Source: an uncultured Litoreibacter sp.
Lineage (GTDB): Bacteria; Pseudomonadota; Alphaproteobacteria; Rhodobacterales; Rhodobacteraceae
Reading direction: 5' to 3'
Length of the DNA stretch: 64,000 nucleotides
NCBI RefSeq assembly: GCF_947501785.1
Contig: NZ_CANMXB010000001.1
Span: 2,189,048 to 2,253,047 of the forward strand
Part shown: positions 1-8,929 of the stretch, piece by piece
How positions within the stretch are numbered: position 1 is the stretch's first letter
Layout of the letters: each line of letters begins with the position of its first letter
Made by a program: the position numbers and the translations under genes
The notes under the pieces: generated by a model
Database searches by the model: none
Seen by the model: the letters and a program-made list of their open reading frames with translations, nothing else
What the model was told of the DNA's origin: nothing

Positions 1-103
1 CTCCGTTACACAGGCGCGGGTCGCAGATTCAATTTCGCCGCCGATATCTTAATGCTGGCTTCCTGATGCCTTCAATCGCAGTTCTAATTACGATAGGACG
101 GCA

Positions 104-499
104 TTAGCTCGACGCAATCACCGCGCCAAAACGCTTTAACTTATCCAGCACATCATCGCTTGGTAGACTCTGATAAACAATGCCGTCACCATCGTCTAGA
201 ACCTGCGTCAACCACTCTGCCGAGACTGTATCGCCTAAAGAAAGAACTGTCTGCATAGCATCGTCCACGGCTTTCCGGAATGCCTCTGCAACACGGGCGT
301 CAGAAAGAGCTTGATCCAGATTGAGGTTAATCGCTCCAGATGGCATTTCGTCATAACTAAAGAACCATCCGTCGAGTAAGCTACGTACACCAAGTTGATC
401 TGGCCCAACATGTGCTCGCAGAACACCCAAAAGCATGAAAATATCACGGTCCCGCATCATGTCGGATCGGTTTTTGTATGTTAAAAATGAATGCGCCAT
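104..499 (-). CDS. Probable immunity protein of the adjacent T6SS effector
   Basis: This is a 131-aa soluble, acidic protein with no signal peptide or membrane segment and no family that I recognise. The ATG is 2 nt after the effector stop codon and its GGAG ribosome binding site lies inside the last effector codons, so the two genes are translationally coupled. A small orphan gene placed directly behind the variable C-terminal toxin end is the usual position of a cognate immunity gene, so I infer that it protects the cytoplasm from the neighbouring toxin domain. The immunity role rests on context alone; the open reading frame itself is well supported by its start signal. The first 103 bases of the window downstream hold nothing recognisable. 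Confidence 0.6.
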   Translation of the reverse strand: MAHSFLTYKNRSDMMRDRDIFMLLGVLRAHVGPDQLGVRSLLDGWFFSYDEMPSGAINLNLDQALSDARVAEAFRKAVDDAMQTVLSLGDTVSAEWLTQVLDDGDGIVYQSLPSDDVLDKLKRFGAVIASS

Positions 500-501
500 T
501 T

Positions 502-2319
502 TTACTCCAGAATAATGATCTCTTTTCCAAGATGTGGTGTGTTAGCTAAACCATCTGTTATCCGAGAAACGAGAGAGTTACGCTGTGCGGGTGTCATTCC
601 CAATGTGTCTACGACCAATCTTGAGGAAGCAACATTTGAAGTTGCATCATGAATAACAGCGTCCGCGAGACCTTCAACCATCTGATCGTTGATCGATAAT
701 AGCTCGCCGGTTTTTTTGTTGACAAGCGGCCCCTTGAGTTGAACATTTGTATCCCCATCGACAATATCAAATCCTTCGGTTGTCGAGTTTTGCATTTGGC
801 GCCCTTGAAGCCCTTCGTACCTTGCGCTGCCAATACCCTCGGCCATATCCGGCTTGCCGCCCTGTTCATTGTTCGCGGTAAACTGTCGTACACGCCGCTG
901 ATCGAGTTCATCAACACCCGGCGCGCGATGTCTGCTTAAGTTGATTTTTCGCCTGAGACGAATGGGGCCACCGTTCATGCCCAAGGTGTTTTGGTCGACT
1001 TCGAGCTTGTACTGCCTCAACCTAAGCCGAATACGCGCGACCCCGTCGGCACCGGCGCGGGTCATGGCTTCGATCTCGTCATGCAGGCCCTTGCCAATTT
1101 TGGCGAGGGCTGTGATGGCCTTCCCGAAGGCCTCAAGAATATCAGCCAAGACACCAAGGCTTTTGGCCTTCACCGCCAAACCGCGCAGTTTGATAACAAA
1201 CGTCGCCAGACGTCCTGCGACCAAGACACTCCCACCGCCAACGGTCAGAGCCGCGATGACCGCGAGAATGATCTCGATCAGCACTTCAGGCAGGATAAAC
1301 CCTGTCACAACCCCGACCATCTCGGACCAGAAGTTGGGGACCATATTCATGGCCACAGCCATAACGATGTGGAAGACGTATTCGAACGCGTTGGTCTCGC
1401 TGGCAATCAGCACCATGGCCTCGATCCAGTCTTGGCCGTTGTCGATGAGCTGCGCGAATAGCTTTCCCAGATCGCCGGGCAGATCACGCAGCGTGTCGAG
1501 CGCGGCCTCCATCAAATCCACCGTGCCGGAGGCCAGATTGCGGATCGCCGCCATGATGATGTCGATGTAGTCGGACAAGTCGCCAATGCCGCCGATCCAT
1601 TCCGACACCGATTCCACAGCGGATTCCCCTAGTGAGGTCCCGTAGACCACCATGGCCCCCAATGGCCCGCCCCATTTCAGCAGACCTTGCTCGAGCGGGC
1701 TTTGCCGCGCCACGTAGGCGTCGTGCCAGTTCTGCGCGCTTTGGTAGGCCGAGATCGCCTTCTCGCTGACGCCGCCCCAGAAACTCGCTTCGCCCTCATA
1801 CCAAGACGACAGACCTTTGCCGACGCCGCGCAATCGGGCCTCTGGGATGGACAGAAGACCTTTTTGCTCCCATTCGGCCACGTAGGGTCGCAACTTCGTT
1901 AGGGCACCATCTCGAAAAGCCGTCAGCGCAGTGCCAAGTTCCGCCATGCCGCTATCGGCCTCCCCCGCCCCTTGGGGGATGAGCGACACGTCGGTGATCC
2001 CGTGGGCCACCTCAATGAGCGGCGTGGTTCCCATCGTCACAAGCGGCGCAGTTGGCGCGTCGCCGTCCTTTTGGCCATGCGCTGCCAGCGGTTCAGTGCG
2101 AATTGCGCCATCGACGACAATGCCAGTCGAATCCTCCACTTTCACACAGGCGTCTGTCAGTGGGGTATTCCAAGCGTCCAGATAGCAGGCCTCGACCATA
2201 ACTTGCCCTGAACAAGGCAAGCAAATGCGGCCCATCTCGCCCTGCGAGGCGGGAGCGCCTGCTTGCGCCTGTGCCGCAATCGCGCCGGGGCTAGGCGTCT
2301 GTGGGTTGCCATCGGCCAT
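502..2319 (-). CDS. T6SS polymorphic toxin/effector with nuclease-like C-terminus
   Basis: The 605-aa protein starts with a soluble, probably beta-rich N-terminal domain (about residues 25-115, containing CLPCSGQVMVEACYLDAWN), followed by a helical middle and strongly hydrophobic helices at about 310-390 that could insert in or cross a membrane. The last 110 residues form a separate C-terminal domain with E502, then GFD (D518) and QLK (Q527, K529), spaced like the E / D / (E,Q)xK catalytic pattern of PD-(D/E)xK nucleases. The start ATG directly follows the stop of the DUF4123 adaptor gene, and a small gene follows at once. Known logic: DUF4123 proteins load the effector encoded next to them onto VgrG. 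Inferred role: antibacterial cargo whose toxic part is a nuclease. No vgrG or other T6SS gene lies in the window. Toxin call is good; the nuclease assignment is tentative. Confidence 0.68.
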   Translation of the reverse strand: MADGNPQTPSPGAIAAQAQAGAPASQGEMGRICLPCSGQVMVEACYLDAWNTPLTDACVKVEDSTGIVVDGAIRTEPLAAHGQKDGDAPTAPLVTMGTTPLIEVAHGITDVSLIPQGAGEADSGMAELGTALTAFRDGALTKLRPYVAEWEQKGLLSIPEARLRGVGKGLSSWYEGEASFWGGVSEKAISAYQSAQNWHDAYVARQSPLEQGLLKWGGPLGAMVVYGTSLGESAVESVSEWIGGIGDLSDYIDIIMAAIRNLASGTVDLMEAALDTLRDLPGDLGKLFAQLIDNGQDWIEAMVLIASETNAFEYVFHIVMAVAMNMVPNFWSEMVGVVTGFILPEVLIEIILAVIAALTVGGGSVLVAGRLATFVIKLRGLAVKAKSLGVLADILEAFGKAITALAKIGKGLHDEIEAMTRAGADGVARIRLRLRQYKLEVDQNTLGMNGGPIRLRRKINLSRHRAPGVDELDQRRVRQFTANNEQGGKPDMAEGIGSARYEGLQGRQMQNSTTEGFDIVDGDTNVQLKGPLVNKKTGELLSINDQMVEGLADAVIHDATSNVASSRLVVDTLGMTPAQRNSLVSRITDGLANTPHLGKEIIILE

Positions 2320-3513
2320 CTAGAACACCCCCGCACTATGCAGCGTGTCCATGCGGTTTTGCATCTGAACCAGCTTGGCGTCCTCGCCCAGCCCAGACCG
2401 ACAGATATTGTAAAGCTCTCCGTGCGGATCACGGCGCTCAAAAAGTTCGCCGTAGAAAAGCTGCCACCCGGCAAGCACATGAATGTTGCGCACTTTGCGG
2501 ATGCCAAACGCCCCCATTCGGTGGGCCACGCGTCCTACGGTATCGATCAATGCTGGTTGTGGCACATCTTCCGTTTGGTCAGGAAAGCATCGACGCAGAG
2601 CGGTCGCAATATCTGCACGCCGCCGTCGTTCTTCGCCTTGGGCCAGGGCACGTTCTTGCGCGGATGTCAGCCGGTAGCCCGGCTCCGAAAAGGCCTCTGG
2701 CGCATAGTGCACCGTCGAGACATCTTGCGTCCCGAAACAGATCACGGCGTCGACTATCTTGCCATTTGAGGTGTGAAAAAGCGACGGGCTCCCACTGGCA
2801 TCTGCCCCGCCCACGCTGAGGTAGGCTTGCGCGACATGCGGCTCCCAAAAGCGGAAGTAAACGGACTCGCCGGAGCTGTTTTGAACCTTGGTAAATTTCC
2901 GAAAATGCTGCCACAATGTTTTGAGACTTTGGGAAGATCTTAGAAAGATACCAGCCTCATCTTTCCAAAGATGCCAAGCTGCATCGCCTTGGGTGAAGAG
3001 GTTTTGGGTCAATCGATTCTGGGCCTCCAGGCGCACAATCCATGGGGCTACATCGCCAAGTTCATCGAGCATGTCACCTTTATAGAAACACCGATGCTCT
3101 AGGCCTGAGGTGGCAAGAAGTTCAGGCAGTCCGAATATTTTGGCCGCATCGAGGATGGCGTAGGTTTTTGGTGAGGTCTCATCAGATGAGGTGGAAAGCG
3201 CGCCAAACAGCGGCTCATTCAGAGCCTCTGGCACAAATGCCGCATCACTCTGTCCGATTTGACCGCTCAAGGGGACAACGTCGAACCTTTCGGAGCGGCC
3301 CAACTCAGAAAACTCGCCAACGGTAAGGTCTTGCGCACCAAGCCCAGCTGTCCAAAAATCAGAATCGTCAACAGTCACTAAAAAATTCGCCGAAAAAGCC
3401 AATGAGCTAAGGTTAGGTTTAGACTTTTGGTAGTCTTCTTCAATGGCGGATTTGCTTACCCTCGTACAAAGTCCGATCTGTTCGATAAACCTCGGCCACA
3501 AAGACGTTCTCAC
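2320..3513 (-). CDS. DUF4123-family T6SS effector adaptor (chaperone), N-terminus doubtful
   Basis: Residues about 115-240 carry the DUF4123 signature (YAILDAA, LPELLATSGLEHRCFYKG, then APWIVRL and YFRFWEPHV), and the C-terminal helical part has the arginine- and proline-rich end usual in this family. These adaptors bind the N-terminus of a co-encoded effector and deliver it to the VgrG spike. The gene runs straight into the effector gene (TAG then ATG). The start is uncertain: the only far-upstream start is a GTG at 3513, with no other Met until about residue 144, and the first 11 or so codons lie antisense to an integrase remnant. The 5' end may therefore have been replaced or lost when the DNA was rearranged. 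No vgrG precedes it, unlike typical loci. Confidence 0.72.
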   Translation of the reverse strand: MRTSLWPRFIEQIGLCTRVSKSAIEEDYQKSKPNLSSLAFSANFLVTVDDSDFWTAGLGAQDLTVGEFSELGRSERFDVVPLSGQIGQSDAAFVPEALNEPLFGALSTSSDETSPKTYAILDAAKIFGLPELLATSGLEHRCFYKGDMLDELGDVAPWIVRLEAQNRLTQNLFTQGDAAWHLWKDEAGIFLRSSQSLKTLWQHFRKFTKVQNSSGESVYFRFWEPHVAQAYLSVGGADASGSPSLFHTSNGKIVDAVICFGTQDVSTVHYAPEAFSEPGYRLTSAQERALAQGEERRRRADIATALRRCFPDQTEDVPQPALIDTVGRVAHRMGAFGIRKVRNIHVLAGWQLFYGELFERRDPHGELYNICRSGLGEDAKLVQMQNRMDTLHSAGVF

Positions 3514-3598
3514 GACACTGCGCAGCTCCGGCCAAATCAGCCGCGAACGCCAACGCGCCCTAGTGACTGGCGAGTCGGAAGACGACTTAGATGATTGA
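3479..3598 (+). pseudogene. C-terminal remnant of a tyrosine recombinase/integrase
   Basis: In one plus-strand frame the sequence reads SINLGHKDVLTTLRSSGQIS followed by RERQRALVTGE and an acidic tail ending at a TGA. This matches the C-terminal end of roseobacter-type phage/island integrases, in which NLGHxDVLTT is followed by SYG and a basic RQ-containing stretch. The catalytic tyrosine expected at the second serine of RSSG is Ser here (TCC instead of TAC). Upstream of about 3479 the homology stops and the antisense strand is the DUF4123 gene. It ends 111 nt from the tRNA-Ser 3' end, the standard place for the integrase of a tRNA-targeted island. Too short for a domain search to be certain, but the motif is distinctive. 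Confidence 0.65.
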
Positions 3599-3709
3599 AG
3601 AAGGCAGACTAGGTCAAACGACCGATTGCCAAACGCGGGAACAGGTGTGGAAACGAAAAATCCGAATTCCGCAAATATCTACAAAAAGCAGAGGTCAAAA
3701 TGCAGTAAG

Positions 3710-3799
3710 TGGCGGAGACGAAGGGATTCGAACCCTCGAGACCCTTCCGGGCCTACTCCCTTAGCAGGGGAGCGCCTTCGACCACTCGGCCACGTCTCC
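3710..3799 (-). tRNA. tRNA-Ser(GCU), CCA encoded
   Basis: The minus strand folds into a class II tRNA: a 7-bp acceptor stem (GGAGACG with CGTCTCC), a D arm with GTGGCCGAGTGG, a CTCCC/GGGAG anticodon stem with loop CTGCTAA (anticodon GCU, reading AGC/AGU), a long variable arm and a T loop GGTTCGAATCC. The discriminator is G at 3713 and CCA is encoded at 3712-3710. Its 3' end faces the integrase remnant and the effector module, so it is the probable attachment site of that island. Confidence 0.97.
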
Positions 3800-4114
3800 G
3801 TTGACCCGTTTAGCGGGGGTGGCTGGGGACCGCAAGCATAGATACGCCGCAGATTTGGCAACCACCTTCGCGTGGCAAAACACATTCGGAAGCAAAAAAT
3901 TCGGCTGGCATATGACGGCCCATCCTAGCTTCAACGAACGCATTGGTTCGGCGCCTTGAACAGGGAGAGCCCGATTTGACCGTTAAGCTTAGGCGCGCTT
4001 GTCGAAAGTTGATACCGCTTGGCGATACTTGGCAAAACTCCGGCTCTGCGGTACGGCGGATAGAGCTGGCAATTTTCTGAAAGCGGAAGTGCGGAGCGTA
4101 TGACGTATCGAAGT
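3800..4114. other. Intergenic stretch between tRNA-Ser and ychF
   Basis: This stretch of 315 bases should contain the tRNA-Ser promoter next to 3800 and the 3' end of the ychF transcript. I see no convincing open reading frame, no strong hairpin terminator and no repeat copy in it. Confidence 0.5.
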
Positions 4115-5212
4115 TCAGGTGTTGAACAGGAAATGCAACACGTCGCCGTCCTTGACGGTATAGCCCTTGCCCTCTGCGCGCATCTTTCCGGCTTCTTTGG
4201 CTGGCTGCTCGCCGCCTAGGTCCACAAAGTCGTCATAGGCAATCGTTTCAGCCCGGATGAAACCTTTTTCGAAATCGCCGTGGATGACGCCGGCGGCTTG
4301 GGGAGCCAATGTGCCTTCGCGGATGGTCCAGGCGCGGGCCTCTTTGGGACCCACGGTGAAGTAGGTTTGCAGATGCAACAACTCGTAGCCCGCGCGGATC
4401 AGGCGGTCGAGACCGGCTTCCTCCAAGCCCATTTCTTCCAGGAACATCTCTGCGTCGTCTGCGTCAAGCTGGGAGATATCTTCCTCAATTTGGGCAGAGA
4501 TGACGACGGTCCCTGCCCCCTGCTCTGCCGCCATTTTGGCGACCGCATCGGAGAAGGCATTGCCGTTTGCCGCAGATCCCTCGTCGACGTTGCAGACATA
4601 GAGGATCGGTTTGGTCGTCAAAAGCTGCAGACCTGTCCAGGCTTTGGCGTCGTCGGCGTCCACGTCTACCGTGCGGGCCGGCTTGCCGTTTTCTAAAGCC
4701 TTTGCGGCTGCCTTGAGCAGGCGTTCCTGCTGCACCGCCTCCTTGTCGCCGCCACGCACCTTGCGCACGATGTTCACAAGGCGCTTTTCGATGGATTCGA
4801 GATCAGCGAGCATCAGCTCGGTTTCGATCGTGTCGGCGTCGGCCACGGGATCGACGCGGCCATCGACATGGGTAATGTCGCCGTCTTCAAAGCAGCGCAG
4901 CACATGCGCAATGGCATCTGTCTCGCGGATGTTGGCGAGGAACTGGTTGCCCAGACCTTCGCCTTTGGAGGCCCCCTTCACCAGACCGGCGATGTCCACA
5001 AAGGTCATGCGGGTCGGGATAATCTGCTTGGAGGACGCAATCGCGGCCAGCTTGTCGAGCCGCGCATCAGGGACGGCGACCTCACCCACATTGGGCTCGA
5101 TGGTGCAAAACGGGAAGTTGGCGGCCTGCGCAGCGGCTGTCTTGGTCAGCGCGTTAAACAGCGTCGATTTGCCGACATTCGGCATGCCGACGATACCCAT
5201 CTTGAAACCCAT
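4115..5212 (-). CDS. ychF: Redox-regulated ribosome-binding ATPase YchF
   Basis: The 365-aa length and layout match the universal Obg-related YchF/OLA1 family. G1 is GMPNVGKST, the switch/G3 region is VDIAGLVKGAS, and the specificity motif is NVDE (in VCNVDEG) instead of NKxD, which explains the family's preference for ATP. A coiled-coil insertion lies at about 125-200 and the C-terminal TGS domain ends the protein (the ARAWTIREGT region to HFLF). It binds ribosomes and takes part in stress and translation control. The ATG at 5212 begins MGFKMGIVGMP as in homologues. It is followed by the tRNA-Ser gene and preceded on the same strand by a Pmp3-type peptide. Confidence 0.96.
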   Translation of the reverse strand: MGFKMGIVGMPNVGKSTLFNALTKTAAAQAANFPFCTIEPNVGEVAVPDARLDKLAAIASSKQIIPTRMTFVDIAGLVKGASKGEGLGNQFLANIRETDAIAHVLRCFEDGDITHVDGRVDPVADADTIETELMLADLESIEKRLVNIVRKVRGGDKEAVQQERLLKAAAKALENGKPARTVDVDADDAKAWTGLQLLTTKPILYVCNVDEGSAANGNAFSDAVAKMAAEQGAGTVVISAQIEEDISQLDADDAEMFLEEMGLEEAGLDRLIRAGYELLHLQTYFTVGPKEARAWTIREGTLAPQAAGVIHGDFEKGFIRAETIAYDDFVDLGGEQPAKEAGKMRAEGKGYTVKDGDVLHFLFNT

Positions 5213-5282
5213 GATCCGCTCCCTCGTAATTCTGGCGTAATTCTCGCCTGCGTCTAAGGCGAAGGGCCTGCACGTGCAAGGC

Positions 5283-5474
5283 TTAGCGGGCGCGCCGGTC
5301 CTCCTGCGCCTGGAAGATCAGCAGCCAGGCGAGCGCGATGAACATCGGGTGCGTCAACCCGCCCGAAAAGATCAGCGCGGGGATCCAGATGAGGAACACG
5401 AATATCGCAAGGAACACCCTGCCAAGCAGCAGGATCGACAGCGGGGGCAGAAAAAGGGCCAAAACGTAGTTCAT
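5283..5474 (-). CDS. YqaE/Pmp3 family small membrane protein
   Basis: The 63-aa product has two membrane helices (about 3-24 and 28-57) with the LPP motif near the N-terminus ([11 protein letters not shown]) that marks the Pmp3/UPF0057 family, then a charged end EDRRAR. Members sit in the inner membrane and are linked to membrane potential and salt or cold stress. I start at the ATG at 5474; another ATG three codons upstream (5483) is possible. It lies about 70 nt before ychF on the same strand and is divergent from trpA. Confidence 0.85.
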   Translation of the reverse strand: MNYVLALFLPPLSILLLGRVFLAIFVFLIWIPALIFSGGLTHPMFIALAWLLIFQAQEDRRAR

Positions 5475-5558
5475 GACCCCCATATAGGCACGATTGCGCG
5501 ATTGAACATCCCCGCCACCTGCGGCAAGACTGCGCCACCACCAGTGAAAGAGACCGCC

Positions 5559-6350
5559 ATGACCCGCATCGACGACACATTCGCCCGCCTGAACGCCGCC
5601 GGCAAGAAGGCCTTCGTCACCTATGTGATGGCGGCGGACCCCGACTACGACACCTCGCTGGAGATTGTGAAAGGCCTGCCGGCGGCGGGCGTGGACATCA
5701 TTGAGCTGGGCTTGCCGTTCACCGACCCGATGGCGGATGGGGCGACGATCCAATTGGCCGGGCAAAGGGCGTTGGAAGGCGGCATGACCCTGAAAAAGAC
5801 GCTACAGATGGTCAGCGACTTTCGCGAAGGCGACGCGGAGACACCGATTGTGATCATGGGCTATTACAACCCGATCTATAGCCACGGGGTGGATGCCTTC
5901 TTGGCGGACGCCAAGGAAGCAGGCGTGGACGGGTTGATCGTGGTGGACCTGCCGCCAGAGGAAGATAGCGAGCTGTGCATCCCCGCCCAGAACGCGGGGC
6001 TGAACTTTATCCGGCTGGCGACGCCGACAACGGATGCCAAGCGGTTGCCGAAGGTTTTGCAGAACACATCCGGGTTCGTTTATTACGTCTCGATCACGGG
6101 GATCACCGGCGCTGCGGAGGCCCAGGCGAGCGATGTGGCGCCCGAGGTGGCACGGATGAAAGAGAGCACAGACCTGCCGATTATTGTGGGCTTCGGGGTC
6201 AAGACCCCGGAGACTGCCGAGGCGATTGCCGGGGTGGCTGACGGGACGGTCGTTGGCTCCGCTATCGTCCAGAAAATCGCGGACGGGGAAAGCCCCGCAG
6301 AGGTACTGGCCTTCGTGAAATCGCTCGCGGATGGCGCCCATAGAGCCTGA
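5559..6350 (+). CDS. trpA: Tryptophan synthase alpha chain
   Basis: The 263-aa TIM-barrel subunit cleaves indole-3-glycerol phosphate to indole and glyceraldehyde 3-phosphate and passes indole to TrpB. It shows the catalytic Glu in [16 protein letters not shown], the second catalytic Asp in the same segment, and the phosphate-binding loops [10 protein letters not shown] and GFGVKTPE. The start ATG at 5559 gives [11 protein letters not shown], the expected N-terminus. It stands alone on the plus strand, 9 kb from trpB and trpF on the minus strand, so the alpha and beta subunits are not co-transcribed here. A GC hairpin follows at about 6383 but lacks a T tract. Confidence 0.96.
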   Translation: MTRIDDTFARLNAAGKKAFVTYVMAADPDYDTSLEIVKGLPAAGVDIIELGLPFTDPMADGATIQLAGQRALEGGMTLKKTLQMVSDFREGDAETPIVIMGYYNPIYSHGVDAFLADAKEAGVDGLIVVDLPPEEDSELCIPAQNAGLNFIRLATPTTDAKRLPKVLQNTSGFVYYVSITGITGAAEAQASDVAPEVARMKESTDLPIIVGFGVKTPETAEAIAGVADGTVVGSAIVQKIADGESPAEVLAFVKSLADGAHRA

Positions 6351-6632
6351 CCGACACTGTCGGTGAAACAGCACGTGTTATGCCGGGGCCTTTGGCCCCC
6401 CGCCCTCAGGTGTAACTCCACTCAAGACATGCGCGCGACCGGCGCTGCCTTCAAAAATGGCCTCGACACCAGCCATAGCTGAGGCTCCCCGCTTGCGCAG
6501 ACATTGGGGAACCACACGCCGCATAAATCCAAGCTTTGCAACGGGGCGTCGACGGGGGGCGAAGTCTGAGATTGCCCTCAATTTGCCAAATTGGTAATAG
6601 AACCTAACCAATACGGCAGAAAGAGACCCGAT

Positions 6633-7796
6633 ATGCCCGTCATCACCGAAATCGCGGACCTCAAGCGCATCTACAAGCGGCGCGTGCCGAAGATGTTTTA
6701 CGACTATTGCGAAAGTGGCAGCTGGACGGAGCAGACCTTTCGCGAAAACGTCTCGGACTTTGACCAGATCCGCCTACGCCAGCGTGTAGCCGTCGACATG
6801 ACCAACCGCACCACCAAGGGCGAGATGATTGGCCGCGAGGTCGCGATGCCCGTTGCCCTTGCACCAGTGGGCATGACCGGGATGCAGCACGCGGATGGCG
6901 AAATTCTCGCGGCCAAGGCGGCTGAAAAGTTTGGCGTGCCATTTACCCTGTCCACCATGTCGATCTGCTCGATCGAGGACATTGCGGAGCACACCAGCGC
7001 CCCGTTCTGGTTCCAGCTTTATGTAATGCGCGACGCTGAGTTTATCGACAACCTGCTGGGCCGCGCCAAGGATGCGGGCTGTGACGCGATGGTGCTGACA
7101 CTTGACCTGCAACTGCTGGGCCAGCGGCACATGGACATCAAGAACGGGCTATCCGCCCCGCCCAAGCTGACGCCTCCCGTCATTGCGGACCTGATGACGA
7201 AATGGGGTTGGGGTTTGAAGATGCTGCAGACCAAGCGTCGCACCTTTGGCAACATTGTGGGGCATGCCAAGGATGTGGACGATATCTCGTCCCTGCATTC
7301 CTGGACCGCGCAGCAATTTGACCCGCGCCTGAACTGGGACACCGTGAAGGAATACCGCAAGAAGTGGGACGGCAAGATGATCCTGAAAGGCATCCTGGAT
7401 GTGGATGACGCCAAGATGGCCGCAAAGATCGGGGCGGACGCGATCATCGTCTCCAACCATGGCGGCCGGCAGTTGGACGGGGCGTTAAGCTCGATCAAGA
7501 TGCTGCGCCAGATCGTGGACGCCGTTGGCGACAAGGTTGAAGTCCATATGGATGGCGGCATCCGGTCAGGTCAGGACGTGTTGAAGGCTTTGGCGATGGG
7601 GGCCAACGGCACCTATATCGGCCGGGCGTTCATCTATGGGCTGGGCGCAATGGGCGAACAGGGCGTGACCGAGGCACTGAACGTGATCCACAAAGAACTG
7701 GACACCACCATGGCGCTCTGCGGAGAACGCGACATCAACAACCTTGGCGCGCACAATTTGCTGATCCCCAAAGGGTTTGAGGGCGAGTGGGTTTAG
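6633..7796 (+). CDS. lldD: FMN-dependent L-lactate dehydrogenase / alpha-hydroxy acid oxidase
   Basis: The 387-aa TIM-barrel flavoenzyme contains the family signature SNHGGRQLDGA with the catalytic His and substrate-binding Arg, the FMN-binding FQLYVMRD segment, and the HMDGGIRSGQDVLKA phosphate-binding region. It oxidises L-lactate (or a related 2-hydroxy acid) to the keto acid and feeds electrons to the respiratory chain or oxygen; family members differ in substrate, so lactate is the most likely but unproven choice. I start at the ATG at 6633, behind AGAAAGAG. Its 3' end overlaps the convergent MFS gene by 4 nt. Confidence 0.88.
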   Translation: MPVITEIADLKRIYKRRVPKMFYDYCESGSWTEQTFRENVSDFDQIRLRQRVAVDMTNRTTKGEMIGREVAMPVALAPVGMTGMQHADGEILAAKAAEKFGVPFTLSTMSICSIEDIAEHTSAPFWFQLYVMRDAEFIDNLLGRAKDAGCDAMVLTLDLQLLGQRHMDIKNGLSAPPKLTPPVIADLMTKWGWGLKMLQTKRRTFGNIVGHAKDVDDISSLHSWTAQQFDPRLNWDTVKEYRKKWDGKMILKGILDVDDAKMAAKIGADAIIVSNHGGRQLDGALSSIKMLRQIVDAVGDKVEVHMDGGIRSGQDVLKALAMGANGTYIGRAFIYGLGAMGEQGVTEALNVIHKELDTTMALCGERDINNLGAHNLLIPKGFEGEWV

Positions 7797-8929
7797 CCCC
7801 CGCGCCTTCTGAGCACCACCAATAGCGGAAACAAGACGCCCACCAGCAGCGCAACGCATCCAAAGGCGACGCGCAACCCGAAGCCTTGGCTGATCAACCC
7901 CATCACGGCGGGCGCCAGGAAGAAGCCGACAAACCCGATCACCGCCGCGCGGGAAATCGCTGTGGTTCTGACCCGCGCCGGCACCAAACGGCCCACCAGC
8001 GCCAGCCCCAGCGGCCCGATCACCGAGACCCCCAGCCCGATTGTGCCAAACCCGACATAAGCGACCAACGGTGTGGGCGCGGTCGCCACAACCACCGCGC
8101 CTGTTGCGGCCAGACAAGCCGCCCAGAATATGACGGTCAGGTCGCTGAATTTTTCCGACACAGCCTGTCCGCTGAGCCGACCCACCGCCATGGTCAGCCC
8201 CAGCATGGTTGGGCCCAAAGCGCCCTCTGCCGCGCGTCCGCCCAAAGTGCGCTCCACATGCAGCGCCGACCAGGCCTCAACCGCGGCCTCGGCCATGAAA
8301 GCGATCATCACCACCGCGCCGCAGATAAGCACGATTGCGTAGGGAAAGCGGGCTGGCGTCTCTTCCGTGTCGTCGGGGGCCGCGACCTGCATTCGCATCC
8401 GGGTGGTCAGGAGCAGCAAAATTGCTGCGGTAATGGCGAATATGGCAACGGGCGGCAGCTGCGCCTCACGCCCCAACCCGGTGCCGAACGCGCCGATTGC
8501 ATAGGCCACAGAGAACATGCCGTGGTTGGCGTTCATCAAGGGGCGGCCATGCGCTGTTTCCAGCTCGGACACGCGGGCATTCATGATCACGTCCAGCATC
8601 CCCGACGCCATACCGGCGAAGGCCATTGCGCAGAAAAACAGCCAGGGCGACGTGATAAGGCCGGGGAACAGGAAGGCCGTGGCCAGAAGAACCGCACCAA
8701 CCGGCATCGCCCATTGCCCCAGCCGTCGGTCGAGCCATGGCGCGAAAAACATGGTTGTCATCAGGCCAATGGACGTGCCCAAGAGCAGTAGCCCAAACGT
8801 CGCATCATCCGCCCCAAGCTGCGTCTTGAGCTGCGGCGCAAGCGCTGCAAATGCGCCCCAGCACAAACCGACCGCCGCGAAGGCTGCGACAGGCGCGTGG
8901 GAAATACGGATGGCGGACAATACGGACAT
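7793..8929 (-). CDS. Major facilitator superfamily transporter
   Basis: The 378-aa protein has about 12 hydrophobic segments. The loop between helices 2 and 3 reads FAPWLDRRLGQWAMP, a degenerate form of the MFS motif A, and the second half repeats the pattern around LSGQAVSEKFSD. The compact length and GLCWGAFAALAPQLKTQLG start resemble the fucose-permease/YbjJ-like branch of the family. The substrate cannot be read from the sequence. It ends 4 nt inside the lldD stop region on the opposite strand, so the two are convergent and not an operon. Confidence 0.85.
   Translation of the reverse strand: MSVLSAIRISHAPVAAFAAVGLCWGAFAALAPQLKTQLGADDATFGLLLLGTSIGLMTTMFFAPWLDRRLGQWAMPVGAVLLATAFLFPGLITSPWLFFCAMAFAGMASGMLDVIMNARVSELETAHGRPLMNANHGMFSVAYAIGAFGTGLGREAQLPPVAIFAITAAILLLLTTRMRMQVAAPDDTEETPARFPYAIVLICGAVVMIAFMAEAAVEAWSALHVERTLGGRAAEGALGPTMLGLTMAVGRLSGQAVSEKFSDLTVIFWAACLAATGAVVVATAPTPLVAYVGFGTIGLGVSVIGPLGLALVGRLVPARVRTTAISRAAVIGFVGFFLAPAVMGLISQGFGLRVAFGCVALLVGVLFPLLVVLRRRGG

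Noticed and set aside
941-1570. 209-aa plus-strand frame inside the effector gene
   Set aside because: Antisense to a better-supported frame with coupling to the adaptor and immunity genes; its serine- and arginine-rich composition looks like a shadow.
6378-6611. 77-aa minus-strand frame between trpA and lldD
   Set aside because: No start signal, no homology seen and arginine-rich shadow-like composition.
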